Source of the DNA: Prostheceraeus crozeri
Lineage: Eukaryota; Platyhelminthes; Polycladida; Euryleptidae
NCBI GenBank assembly: GCA_907163375.1
Contig: CAJQUW010016946.1
Location: forward strand, 620,001 to 684,000
Reading direction: 5' to 3'
DNA length: 64,000 nt
The notes below the pieces were generated by a model that saw nothing but the letters and a program-made list of their open reading frames with translations, made no database searches and was not told the DNA's origin. Positions 25,141 to 36,558 of the stretch are shown piece after piece (the stretch's first letter is position 1; each line of letters opens with the position of its first letter). Both the position numbers and the translations under genes were made by a program.

Positions 25141-25199
25141 GCCCGAAAAAATCTATGTTAATGACATTGTGCATAATTGAAATGGACTGGGTAGCACTG

Positions 25200-25640
25200 T
25201 AGGAGCTTCGTCTAGTGCGTGTCGCTAGATGATGGTCGTCTGATGCCATGATTGTTAACGTCACGCGTGTCGCTAGATGAAGGTTGTCCGATGCCATGAT
25301 CGACAACGTCGCGCGTTTCGCTGGAATAGCATCAGGTCGTCTGATGTCATGATCGACGTCGCGCGTGTCGCTAGATGAAGGTCGTCAAATGTCATGATGT
25401 CGCCCATGTCGCTAGTTGATGATCGTCTGAGCCCTTGATAGACAGCGTCACACGTGTCGCTAGTTCATGGTCGTCTGATGCTATGATTGACGACGTCTCG
25501 CGTGTCGCTAGTTGATGATCGCCTGATGCCATGATTGTCAATGTCACACGTGTCGCTTGTTGATGATCGTCTCACGTGCCATGATCGACGTCACGCGTGT
25601 CGCTTGAGCATATGAATTTCGTGTGATGGTATGATTGACA
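25200..25640. repeat. Degenerate ~48-bp minisatellite
   Basis: About nine imperfect units of roughly 41-53 bp, each built from cgcgtgtcgctagatga, ggtcgtctgatgccatgat and cgacgtca. CpG-containing words (cgcgtgtcgct) recur in a generally CpG-poor region. All frames contain stops across the array, so it is not coding. Confidence 0.8.
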
Positions 25641-28110
25641 ACGGTGCGCATGTCGTGTTGCTCGCTGGCGTGAATCAAGCTCTATACTTTGGTCTTTGTG
25701 CAGGTGAGTTCTCGTGAAGCTCTCCACCACATACAAGAGGCGAATGGACTATTCGATTTTTTCCACCGTTTTCACTTCGATTGTCCTTTCAGAGACATAA
25801 TAGCTTGCTGCATGCGAACGTCGGCAAATCCTGTCTGATTTATCAACATGCATTGCAGGAAAGTACTTTCTAATTACAGCGACTTTTCGGTAGTTACACA
25901 AGTTGCATTCTATTTTCGACGTCTACCATTAGCTAGAAAACCAAGCAGTTGTTGACTGTTTTTATTGTTACTCTAATGGTTTGAGCAGCTGACGTCAGGG
26001 TCAGATGTATTGGTAATGCTGTCGACAATATGTAGTATTTGCTTGTACAATGAGAGGGCATGTGTGCAAATTTATGAAATATTTAGTTTAAATATAATAA
26101 TCTATTTTTATAGATTATAAAATATTAAAAGCAATTTTTCTGTTGAAATAAGGTTCATTGGCTGTTTTTGATGATTTGATTAATGCTAGCAAAAGCCAAT
26201 AATGTATAAATGGTCAGGCCACTTGGATTTATTTTTGAACAAGGCAAAAGGCAACTAATTTCAACCAACCGTTGTTGGTTATCCTGAGGCATATAGAGAA
26301 TCAGCTGCAGTGAGTACTTTGAAATCAACACCAAGCTTTGTGCAATAGAAGCCTTATGTCGAAATGGGGCTATGCAAAAAGGATAATGATACATATGTAC
26401 GTTCTTAATAATGATTAAAACCATTTTGTTCAGTTCACTTCTTATTTGCTATTATGAGGCGTCGCTATACGTTCTGAATAGAACTCTCAGAATGTAGACA
26501 AATGGCATGTTTCTAGAGTGGATTAATGCATAGTGGCTCATTGCACATGAGTTCCAGTTATTGATCGATTTTTGTGCACGAGTGACGTACTTATTTACTT
26601 CCCCGTTTTCGACCTTGTCCACGTTGAGCGTGGTCAGACGTGTCACGGAGAAATGTTGAAAAACAACAATCTACATCGTTTTGGTGGACCTTTCAAGATT
26701 ATCATTAACTCGTAACATTGGTATTTGTTTCTACATCCCGGCTGTTTTATTAGAGGTGGCTCATGTCGTTGAAAATGCTTTTTCCATTAAGTTTCTAAGG
26801 CGCTCACATGAATTCTCATTCAACTGACTAATGATCTCGTTATTGTCATTTTGTTAAAGGCTTTTTTGAAAAATACGAAGTAAACTAAATCAGCATCTTG
26901 AACCATCGAGTGTTGCAAATTATCAAGTCATTTTCACCCAGAGACCGAAAGGTGTTCACGTTTCTGTTGACGTTGGCTGTATAAGAAAGGGATCGTTATG
27001 ATTCTAAGTCCTGTCTGTCTTTTGGGTCTTAGTTCAACCTCTGATTGAGAAGGCTAGTTAAGCATGATCTAAACAAGGTCTCACGGACACAGAGCGAGCA
27101 CTCTACCGCAAGGACACTGCACCAATGATTGAAATCAGGTTTACTGTCGCACATGCTCACATCCTTCTGTTTTCCTCATGCCACTTTCGAAATAAAAGTT
27201 CAGACATCTTTGTTGCCTGCGTAATCGCTTAAGACACCTTATTGATTTGACTTTCTATTTTCGATGACAATTTGTCGTAGTGTGACATGTTTGGCAACTA
27301 AAGGTGAATTGATGTTAGCTCGCTGAAGTGTACTTTCAACCGGCTCTCCGCGGCCCTGAATGCCCTTCAATTTACAAAGGAAATTTGAATTAAATTGATA
27401 TAAAATCATTTTCTTAGTAATTACATGCACTTAATTTTACAGTATTCAGATTTTAGGAGTTGTCGTTAATTCAACGTACAACTATTACGTCACTTCATTT
27501 CAACATCTCATCTTATCAAAGATACTCTTCATAATTCAAATTGATTTTATTGAGCAGATATCTTGGAGACATGCAATGTATGTGAGGTCAAATATGAATT
27601 AGGAACTATCGCATTAATAACACAAGAATCAATTCAGTTAAGAAAATAGTCTAATGAAGTGGATGTTAAATCAAGTATTACAAATTTCATTATTTGCGCT
27701 TTTCACTCATTCCTAGATTTGAATTTGCCGAGTTGACCTTTCTTCAAATCTTCGGAAATCTAAATCCTTGAGGCAAAGATTATCTGTTGAACATGATTGG
27801 CGCATATCATTACTTTTTCTTTCCAACTTTGCTTTTTGTGAAGATTGTCAACCGTTTTCTGATCTGTTATTTTTAATCGAAAACTCAATATTGTTATTAG
27901 ATGATTTTTATATGACCACCACACGAGCTGCAACAGAGTGCTGTGAGAAAATGATATCATTATTTAGTTCATGACTCTAGCACTTGAATGTAAAGAATAT
28001 TTTGTAGAATTGTCATGCATGGAAGTGAAAGATTTAAGTTATAATCCATTTCTGTTTTACTCGAGCGCAGCATGATAATTGAAAAGTCTTTCTGTCGATC
28101 CAACCGCACA
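25641..28110. other. 2.5 kb unassigned non-coding DNA
   Basis: AT-rich. A short AT hairpin (taatctat/atagatta) sits near 26100. No genes or elements recognised. Confidence 0.45.
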
Positions 28111-28838
28111 TAGTCTGGGAGCCAAGGCGCTAAAAAACTAAGTAAAAATGACACCCCTGCTATACTTTTCTTAACACTTTCATATTGTTAAGGGGTGTAT
28201 GGGACATCAGAAAACAGTTGTTAGCAATACCAACTCTCTTGCAAAAGTTGCTTTAGGCCTACCTATCACTATGTTAAACTATCACGATGTTAAAAATGCA
28301 AAGCATGGAGTGAGTACGGAACACAAAAGTAACTCTAGATATGGATTGAAACAACGTATACCTACGCACGACGTCTCATTTTGATCGTCTAGATGTCCTC
28401 TCACTCATAAATCTTGTTGGAAGTGAATACGTTAAAGAACGAAGTCGCCAGAGGTCAAAAGGTCACAAAACCTAGGTCAAAACTCAAAAATAGCACTTTT
28501 CTTAAAAGGACGCCTGACTCACTGCCTTGGAGCGATCAAATACTTCAAAATCAAACGGTAACCTCATCTAGGTACCCATGGGAAGTTTTTGAAACAGTTG
28601 TTTGGAGGTCATGACCCAATGACGTGATCACAGGTCAAATTTCTGTATAGGTCAAATTTTAAAAAAATCAATAAAACCAGCTTTTTTGTCTTATCGATAT
28701 TCATACGCATTCCGTTAGCCTAGGCACAACCAGGGGATAGTTATCCATAGTTTACAAATATATTCTTCTCAAATCAATGATAATACTTTGACTAGAAGTT
28801 ATCATTAGGCCTAGGCCATTCAGCCGGTCAAGAGGTCA
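28111..28838. repeat. Left inverted arm of the 3.9-kb element
   Basis: Contains seven same-direction AGGTCA words (about 28452, 28459, 28473, 28606, 28632, 28648, 28832), including a tandem pair aggtcaaaaggtca and the inverted pair aggtcatgaccc. The same words occur in inverted order in the right arm. Confidence 0.85.
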
Positions 28839-29135
28839 TTCGTAGCATACGTAATCGGCTACTTTTTCTCTATTTCATTATTTTACATTATTTACGTCAC
28901 TTTTCATTATTATTATTATATTATGTTGCTATTACATTAATTTATTACTTTGAAATATATATTTATTGTGACTCATTCGCATTTCCTACCCTCATTTTTT
29001 AAGGCACAATATGCATTTTTTCTGTAACTTCCTATGAAGACCAGCTCAAAATGAAAAGGACTCATGTTGCTCATATGTCTTGCTTATATTAGGTAAACAT
29101 GACGCTGAAAACCATGAAAGTTACTATGAAAGTCA

Positions 29136-30735
29136 TTAAAAAGTCATGTCATCCTCTTCACTATCTTCTTCCAGACGTCCACACTTCAAATGATGGCCAT
29201 TGCAGCTACATGCGATTATGCATGCAGTTCCGTTTTTCGCACATGAACACTTTTGAAGGCAGCCTTTCTTGCATTTACAGAAAAGAAGTTTAGCAGCCGC
29301 CATTTTGCTCTCTTTTGTCATCATAACAGGAACTAATGCTCCCTTCTGATCCAGCTTTCGTCCAAATTTCAAGGGTGAAAGGAGACACGGATTTGATTTT
29401 GCTGCTTCCTTGTATAAGCTGAATTGACAAAGACTTCTCAAAACATGTTGATGGAAAGCATCTTCTGTTGGTGGTAGCAAGCGTAAGTCGCGTTTAGTGG
29501 AACTGAACAGATGAGCGCGTAAGCGGTCAAGAGAAAAACTGTACTCCGGTTTTCGATACAAACGACAAAAGAAGTCCCTAGCTTCATCAAAAACTGTAGA
29601 GCTAACATGTGAATCATTATGAGAAAAGTCAACTAGAAGTGAAAATACTGCATCGTGCTGATTGGAATCTGAAGATATTTCTTTGTCATTCAGTGTACGT
29701 TTGTTCATATATCGACTCCTGTGATAATGAAAATTGCTAGCCACCATATCTACACACGTTTCACCATGTCCTTTAATCTTGAATAACATGACTTCATCAT
29801 TAATATCCTTTGCCTTCTTGTGTATAGCTCTTTCCCTCCCATCAGGCGTTGCAATGGCAATCAAGGTCCAAACTCCATAGCTATCTCTCTCTTTTTCACA
29901 AAGAAAACAGACAGATTTATTATATTCAAGAGATTTCCCAACCAAAGATGAAGAATCAGATCTTAGACGAATAGTCGAATTGTCTAAAGAGTCCGACTTC
30001 TTTCCTTTCGTTTGCTTAGACCTCAACTTTATGTTATCCAATGTTCTCTTGAGTGTATATTTGCTACGACAGATTACATGGACGATTGGTCTCTTTTCCA
30101 AGAAGGTAGCTTCATCCTCTAAATCACTCCAGATCTTCGCAAACAATTCATCCTTTCGTATGAAAATTGCCGACTTCAATCCTGGTAAACCTTTGCTTGT
30201 TATAGTGGACGTTTTTCCATGTTTTTTGGATGCACTTTGACATATGATGCATTTCGAATAGTCAGGACAGGAGCTTGACCGAAAGTAATGGTTCCATACT
30301 TGAAGAAGGATCTTGTTAACCTGAAAAAAAGAAACGAAAAATGAAAATCGAAAAATGAGTTATCGACTTTAACATTAGTCCTATCTTCTCCACCATTTCT
30401 TCAGAAAAATCAAAGTTTCAAAATAAATCATTTTCTGTTTCTAATTATCATTTTTTTCAAAATAATTTGCAAGTTTTTTTGGTATCAAAAAAAGTTGCGC
30501 AGGGGGGTTCTAGGAAAACTCATTTTCTGTTTGTCATTATCATTATTTTCAGTTCTCATGAAAAATGTGTACGATAAATGACGATTTAGATTCAATGAGG
30601 GATGCTATAAAGATGGAAATTGACTTACTTTATTCTCATCCGAACATTTCAGAAATGGAGGCTGAATGCGTTGTACATGTGCCGCACACACGTTGATGTC
30701 GTTCGACACACGGTATGATGCAATACTTCCTTGCT
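29136..30735 (-). CDS. Spliced Cys-rich gene of the long-armed element (exons 30735-30629 and 30320-29136)
   Basis: Exon 30735-30629 (acceptor side tttgtag, donor aaa then gtaagt) joins in phase 0 to exon 30320-29136 (acceptor tttttttcag). The joined frame is open to the TAG-type stop, giving at least 430 codons. A first exon upstream is missing. The protein has a CPDYSKCIIC zinc-type motif near the start, then RPIVHVICRSKYTLKR, a CFLC pair, NFHYHRSRYMNKR, a central LLPPTEDAFHQHVLRSLCQF block and a C-terminal cysteine-rich tail (CKCKKGCLQKCSCAKNG, then CSCNGHHLKCG) resembling a CXC/tesmin-like array. I recognise this order from large families of uncharacterised cnidarian, lancelet and echinoderm proteins, but know no function. 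It may be the transposase, an accessory protein or captured cargo. Confidence 0.7.
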
Positions 30736-31097
30736 CTACAAATCACAGAGGTATACATAGAATATGTGATCCATTACTTTTAAATCATTACCGTACCTAA
30801 AATTCACCGGTCGTGGCTCTCGAACACCGACAGCTAATTGATATCAATGCAGATTGCGAGAAATACTATAGCTAATGGTATTTCCGGGCGGAGGAAGAGT
30901 CGAATATTCCAAGCAAGTGACAACAGAAGTACACGAGGAGGATTGTTTGGATAACGCAAAGCGCAAGCATCGATAATGAACGACGTTAAAAATGTTACCC
31001 ACTCAAGAACTTGTTTATGACGTCACAAGTTGTGTTCATCTCATTGGCCATCCTTTCCACTGTCGATGTACTACGAGCGCGAGTGTAACTTCACCAT

Positions 31098-31235
31098 GGA
31101 ACACAGCAGCTCACCGGTGATTCCAAATTTCTTGGAAATCCTGAGCTACGCCGCCAATAACAGTCAATTCCTCCTGCGCGGTCTCGGTGAAAATGTGGTG
31201 AACTACGCTATTGATAACTTCTTGATCCCTTGACC
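31098..31235 (+). CDS. Possible short divergent ORF inside the long-armed element
   Basis: The plus-strand frame from ATG 31098 encodes about 45 residues (MEHSSSPVIPNFLEILSYAA, ending AIDNFLIP) and stops at the start of the right arm. An attggcc (CCAAT-like) box lies about 50 bp upstream, and the larger gene runs the other way. It could be a divergent first exon truncated by the arm, or chance. No family recognised. Confidence 0.25.
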
Positions 31236-31987
31236 GGCTGAATAGGCCTAATGATAACTGACCGGCTGAATAGGCCTAATGATAACTTCTAGTCAAAGAA
31301 AGTATTATCATTGATTTGAGAAGAATATATTTGTAAACTATGGATAACTATCCCCTGGTTGTGCCTAGGCTAACGGAATGCGTATGAATATCGATAAGAC
31401 AAAAAAGCTGGTTTTATTGATTTTTTTAAAATTTGACCTATACAGAAATTTGACCTGTGATCACGTCATTGGGTCATGACCTCCAAACAACTGTTTCAAA
31501 AACTTCCCATGGGTACCTAGATGAGGTTACCGTTTGATTTTGAAGTATTTGATCGCTCCAAGGCAGTGAGTCAGGCGTCCTTTTAAGAAAAGTGCTATTT
31601 TTGAGTTTTGACCTAGGTTTTGTGACCTTTTGACCTCTGGCGACTTCGTTCTTTAACGTATTCACTTCCAACAAGATTTATGAGTGAGAGGACATCTAGA
31701 CGATCAAAATGAGACGTCGTGCGTAGGTATACGTTGTTTCAATCCATATCTAGAGTTACTTTTGTGTTCCGTACTCACTCCATGCTTTGCATTTTTAACA
31801 TCGTGATAGTTTAACATAGTGATAGGTAGGCCTAAAGCAACTTTTGCAAGAGAGTTGGTATTGCTAACAACTGTTTTCTGATGTCCCATACACCCCTTAA
31901 CAACATGAAAGTGTTAAGAAAAGTATAGCAGGGGTGTCATTTTTACTTCGTTTTTAAGCACGATACGACGGCTTGGCTCCCAGACTA
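31226..31987. repeat. Right inverted arm of the 3.9-kb element
   Basis: Reverse complement of 28111-28838 with near-identity. It includes an extra 28-bp local duplication at its inner edge (gaccggctgaataggcctaa twice), which accounts for most of the length difference. Confidence 0.85.
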
Positions 31988-32590
31988 ACATGTCTACAAT
32001 CCATCAATGAAAGAGTTCACGTGTGTGAATATGACTAGACATTTGCTCATTCTTAGACTACTCAGCCAATTTGCAGTCGGAGAACTGAGTCTAATCCTTT
32101 AGCATTAATAACGGTTTGATGAAGTTTCTTCAAGGTATTTGAGGACTTTCCGTACTTGAGAGATGAATCACTGCACTGACATAGAGAAAGATAAAGTGAG
32201 TGAGAGAGAAAGTGATGCGAAGTTACGTAACATTATGCAGGTCAAAGGTCATGATTTCTAGAAGAAATGTTGGTCGTTAATTACAAATCGCTAACTTGTT
32301 AATTTGTTGCAGGATTGATCTATTCAAGATTAGAGCGTCCAAGGCGTTTAAAATAGCATCATCGTATGAAAGGCAATCTGCAGTCGTCAGTAGTTCAGAT
32401 TATATAATAGTTCGTGAAATGCATCGAATGTAAGTCATTGGGAAGCATTGATATCTCAAAATTAAATGGTTTCACTCATTCATATTCAAATTGTAATCAT
32501 CATATTGGATGAAAACCAACCGAAATAAGAGTCATGTAAATAGGCCTTTCTCCCGGTGAAGTTTAGAGGTCTAGGATTAAGAGAACCACG
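31988..32590. other. Unassigned non-coding DNA
   Basis: Nothing recognised. Confidence 0.45.
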
Positions 32591-33620
32591 GATCTGTCTC
32601 TGCCAGCTTTCATTGCGTCAATTAATACTGCTGCTAGGACGGTAACAGAAATCTTCAACGATTTTCAGTCAGACCCTGATTTTTGTCAAATCGTAGAAAG
32701 ACGTTGGAAGCAAAATTGCCTGGAAATGTTGCACCTACATGAAACCGAATAAAAGATCAGAAAGCATGAGACCTACCGTTGGCAAAAGATATTTGATGCG
32801 CTTCTGAATTCAACGTCCAATGTCGAGACAAATGTCAGACTTTTATCTGTTTCATCTCCTGGAGTTGGTGCTTGACTTAACGATGTTCTACTTTCAAATT
32901 TTGGCCTCAAGCTGGACAACGAGCGGCTACGCAAATCAATAGCTCTCCGACATGGGGCCAACATTTGTGCACCCTTCAGATGCAAGTGTAGATGATATGT
33001 TGACAGTTGTACATGTAGTACTCATGGTTTAGGTTGCCACTGTACGACACATGGAGGCCAACGATGTCATTTGAAGATCCCTCGTTTCTTCTTGTCGGCT
33101 ATTCTTCAAGGCCTCTGTCGTGATGGCCGGAAGAGGCCAGATGGTGTGATTCTGACCTCCTGGAGCGGAGGAATTAAGGCAGTCTGTTCGGGACTTCACT
33201 CTAGTTGCAAGCAACCTCCAATTCTCAATGCTTGAAAGGGAAAGTTAGCTTCTCGAGTGGATGACAAAATGCGTAAAGACCATGAAGCTCTGTTCTCTGT
33301 CCAGTTTCAGCAGAAACACTTGGTGCGTGAGGAATGAATACGCTGACCAGATCAAGGCAATAGGTAGAAGAATCGTAGACGTTGCGAGTAAAGCTGGCTG
33401 ATCAAGTAATGTGAAAATGGTTGACCAAGCTGAAGGACTGGACAACAGGCTGTCCTGCGTTTATTTATCCTGGCTTTGCCGAGCTCTGGTTCACCTGGTC
33501 ATAGAGTAGAAAGATGTCCTCACTCTTGAACAATTTAATCACAAAACTTCCTTGACAGCCGTAGACGCTGTCTACTAGGGATCGTCAATACTTCGGTCAA
33601 ATGTTTCTACAGCTTCACTA
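32591..33620 (+). pseudogene. Retroelement polyprotein C-terminal relic
   Basis: Read on the + strand in shifting frames, the stretch contains GLKLDNERLRKSIALRHGAN, ICAPFRCKC, STHGLGCHC and CRDGRKRPDGVILTSWSGG. The order (LxxALRxG...C.C...GTHGLSC...GKRPDGxxxxxW) is typical of a C-terminal zinc-bearing region of invertebrate non-LTR-type polyproteins that I cannot assign to a clade. EYADQIKAIGRRIVDVA follows downstream. Several stops break it. The trailing part (33430-33610) shares blocks with 54280-54470. Confidence 0.55.
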
Positions 33621-35238
33621 GTTAGTAAATCCTTGAAAGTGTTTAAAGCTTAAATGAATTTCTACCTGGTATATCATCATTCAATCGCAAAAGCTATCCT
33701 ATGACATACGTCTTCAGGTGAAAAGTAAGTGACCGTGTTTCACAACGAACTTCATGAAGTTTAAAAACATATCAGAAGTTCTTGTTTGAGGAAGATTAAA
33801 CGTTTGTCAACACGCACGAAACAGTTTCAGATCTCGAATCACAGATATGTGGACTTTCATTCTTCTGTGGATTCGTCTGTGTTCACCCTTCTAATGATTA
33901 GTGAAGTTGCATGTCCTCCCACCATATTGTAGCAGACATTGACAGTGTGCATATCTTGGAGGTTTCCATCTAGGTTGGAATTATGGCTTAATGGGAAATC
34001 CCGGGAATCGGGAAATCATATCATTTTCCCGACAATTGAGATCATAAACTAAGCAACTAGCAACTTACGAGACCATCTTCCATGGGATTTATAAAAGACT
34101 AGAATAAACATTCTGGACGTCGAAACAGACTACAAGGTGTTCTTTGACTTCTCACATGGCTTTCCCACAGTTGATGAAGTAATCACGCATAATTTCATGT
34201 TTTGATGAAGGTGTCGTAGAATATTCCTTCGTGGAAAGCATTCCCTTGCAATGATTTCATTTTGAATTTTTTCCCGCTTTTCTCCTTGATTTCGCCATCG
34301 CAATATCTAAGCGCATCAGCTTGAGGTGTAATCATTGGAATAGGTGTAAAAGAGTCAGCGGACGAGCTATCGTTTACGACGGATTCTATCGAAAAGTGGA
34401 CAAAATAGCGATTTTTTAAATGTTAGATCAAGCCATCAATCACTCCAAAATTATCGCCAAATATCCTAATCATCATATTCTATCATAATTTCTATGATAT
34501 TTTGGGCATCAGGTTGAAATTAAAGTTCATTTTTGTTCAAAACATAAAGATGCATAAAAATGGGATTTTTTGTCCCCTTTTCGCTTTTAACAAAAAAAAA
34601 TCTTGCATCGAGATATATTTTGATCGAGGACAGCAAAAAGTATGATTACGTGATACAAAGGAAGGAACGGTGTTGTTGCAGCGAAATTTTAAGTTACTTT
34701 GACACGGCTATCAGATCACTAGAACTGGGAACGTCTCATTCGTCACGTACGTCACAATTTCAGGCATAAGTTTTTCTACGCCATGTACAGCTTCAGCAAC
34801 ATGGTTGAAATTCAGAATCCTACTAAAAGTCATATATGCCCTCTACGATTCCATAAATAACTCGGAGGTAGACGTCGAATATAGGGCGTGTCAGGTACGA
34901 TCGTACGTGACGTAGGAAACGTTCGTACGTGATGAAAGTGTTCAATGTCATTCTCATAGCTACGCCAGACGCTTTGTCTCAGCACTGAACGTGTTATTCC
35001 CGGAAATATGTCAATTTATTGACATGTATTCGTTTATTGACATATATATGTTGTATTTATCAATAAGAACTCGGATTATGAACCGCACTATTCCTGGAAA
35101 TATACCGATGTAGGCCTACCTTAACTCTCTCGACAGCCGAATTTCGTGTAGAACATTTCTTTTGATTTTAATTCGATGCAAACAACCACGCGTAACTTCA
35201 TGGATAAGTCATCGTCAGAAAGATCACAATAGTACTAG
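33621..35238. other. Unassigned DNA with cgtacgt palindromes
   Basis: No gene. Contains tcacgtacgtcac near 34740 and cgtacgtgacg near 34895, which recur at 37.3-37.7 kb on the other side of the LINE insertion. Confidence 0.45.
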
Positions 35239-35251
35239 ACCAAACGGATCA

Positions 35252-36529
35252 CTCGGGACCGTTAATCACTCCGCGTGCCGTGCGATCACTGGCTGCTGTT
35301 TAACCACTCCTATTCCTCTTCTTTTGTTGGAAGCTGGACTTCCTCCCCTCTCCGTGACCCTCACCGCTCAGTCGCTCTACTCTTATGAGCGCGCTCTTCG
35401 CCTCCCACCCTCGTTTCCCTTGTCTTCTCTAGCGACCCTTTCTGTCCCCAAGCGCGTCCGTTCCTCTTCGTGGCGCTTCTTCTGTACTTCTCATCCACTT
35501 TCTCCACCTGTTTCTTCTCCGCGTGAGCCCCTGGTCTCCTGCCCTCCCTTCCCCCCGTGGTCCCCTCCTCTGTTCTCCGTGTCCCTAGCCCTGTCCTCCC
35601 CCTGCTCCCGTTCCGACCCAGTCCCTCTTCGCACCGCCTTGGTCCGAGACCACCTTTCCTCCCTCCCCGTTGCTGACCTGACCATCTGGACTGACGGCTC
35701 CGTTATTGGACGACTCGGACCAGGTGGCTCGGGTGTTTTCATAAACTGTTCTTCATGCTCTTCCACTTTCTCTCTTTCCTTTCATGCTGGAGCGCACTGT
35801 TCAAGCTTCACAGCTGAAATGGTTGCAATCCAGCATGCTCTCTCTTGGTCCGTTTCCCATCACTCCTCGTGTCTCTTTTCCTCTCTTCTTCTCTTGTCCG
35901 ACTCTCTCTCGGCTGTGACCGTGCTCTGTTCACCCCCGTCGCCCCTCTTGTCCACGTCTGTCCACTCTGTCTGGTCCTCTTTGTCGTCCCTCTGCTCTTC
36001 CTCGATCTCAGTGTCATTGCAGTGGCTTCCTGGTCACTCGAACATCAGTGGCAATGATACTGCAGATGTGCTTGCCAAAAGTGGCACTTCTCTCCCCTCT
36101 GCAGCTCCTCAGTGTCTGTCTTCTCTGAAGTCCTTCATTCGTCATTCCCTGTTCAACTCCTGGAGGACTTCCGTTCGTTCGTCTTTGATTTCTTCACAAG
36201 TCCCTAGCGTAGCAACTGAGGAGCTGTCCCTCCCTCGCGCTGTCCGTTGTGAGCTCTCACGTCTTCGTTGCAACGGCCACAGCCTTCTTCTCAACTCCTA
36301 TCTTCACAGGATTGGCAGGTCCATTTCTCCTGACTGCCCTGTTAGTGGTGTAAACCACGATATACCCCACTTACTGTACTCTTGTCCCTCCCTCTCTTCT
36401 ACCCGAGCGGCTATCTTCGGGTCCTCGGGCTCTGTTTTTGATCTTTGGCATCGCCCGTGGGGGGTTGCCCGCCTTCTCGGTCTCCGTGGCATCCCGCCAC
36501 GCCCCTATCCGCGGGACGGGGTCGGGTAA
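35252..36529 (+). CDS. LINE ORF2 C-terminus: reverse-transcriptase tail, RNase H and zinc finger
   Basis: Open across the insert. The start (SACRAITGCCLTTPIPLLLL, then EAGLPPLSVTL) matches the post-reverse-transcriptase region of LINEs of the I/R1/LOA/Tad type that carry RNase H. The RNase H domain follows with its acidic residues in order: IWTDGSVIG (D), FTAEMVAIQHAL (E), LLSDSLSAV (D) and LPGHSNISGNDTADVLAK (H, ND, AD). The C-terminus has a CxxxC...HLLYSC zinc knuckle and stops at 36529. No internal stop is seen. It is dead because the 5' half is missing; the intact frame suggests a recent insertion. Confidence 0.8.
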   Translation, partial: LGTVNHSACRAITGCCLTTPIPLLLLEAGLPPLSVTLTAQSLYSYERALRLPPSFPLSSLATLSVPKRVRSSSWRFFCTSHPLSPPVSSPREPLVSCPPFPPWSPPLFSVSLALSSPCSRSDPVPLRTALVRDHLSSLPVADLTIWTDGSVIGRLGPGGSGVFINCSSCSSTFSLSFHAGAHCSSFTAEMVAIQHALSWSVSHHSSCLFSSLLLLSDSLSAVTVLCSPPSPLLSTSVHSVWSSLSSLCSSSISVSLQWLPGHSNISGNDTADVLAKSGTSLPSAAPQCLSSLKSFIRHSLFNSWRTSVRSSLISSQVPSVATEELSLPRAVRCELSRLRCNGHSLLLNSYLHRIGRSISPDCPVSGVNHDIPHLLYSCPSLSSTRAAIFGSSGSVFDLWHRPWGVARLLGLRGIPPRPYPRDGVG

Positions 36530-36545
36530 ACCAGCCAACCAGCCA
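35252..36545 (+). mobile_element. 5'-truncated GC-rich LINE insertion with 13-bp target duplication
   Basis: accaaacggatca occurs exactly at 35239-35251 and 36546-36558, bracketing a 1294-bp insert. The insert is 5'-truncated and ends in a short repeat tail (accagccaaccagccaac). Its base composition (C/T-rich, high GC) contrasts sharply with the AT-rich flanks. Confidence 0.9.
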
Positions 36546-36558
36546 ACCAAACGGATCA

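Larger units (their letters stand above)
28111..31987 (-). mobile_element. 3.9-kb element with ~0.73-0.76-kb inverted terminal arms
   Basis: The left arm 28111-28838 and right arm 31226-31987 are inverted copies. The 61-codon and 66-codon ORFs at 28199 and 28414 recur with identical translations on the opposite strand at 31889 and 31674, so the arms are almost identical. The outer ends share agtctgggagccaag; one arm has a small indel just inside. The right inner end repeats gaccggctgaataggcct twice. Flanks show only a possible 3-bp duplication, ACA. Between the arms lies a spliced minus-strand gene. The arm identity points to a recent insertion or gene conversion between arms. I cannot place it in a known superfamily. 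Confidence 0.8.

Noticed and set aside
25200-25640. Possible CRISPR-like array
   Set aside because: Units are degenerate over their whole length, with no unique spacers between fixed repeats; it is a minisatellite in an animal-like genome.
28199-28614. 61- and 66-codon ORFs repeated with identical translations at 31704-31889 and 31474-31674
   Set aside because: Identity comes from the inverted arms; no codon bias or motif indicates real small proteins.
35491-36017. Long minus-strand ORFs rich in Arg, Glu and Gly
   Set aside because: Shadow frames of the C/T-rich LINE RNase H ORF on the + strand.
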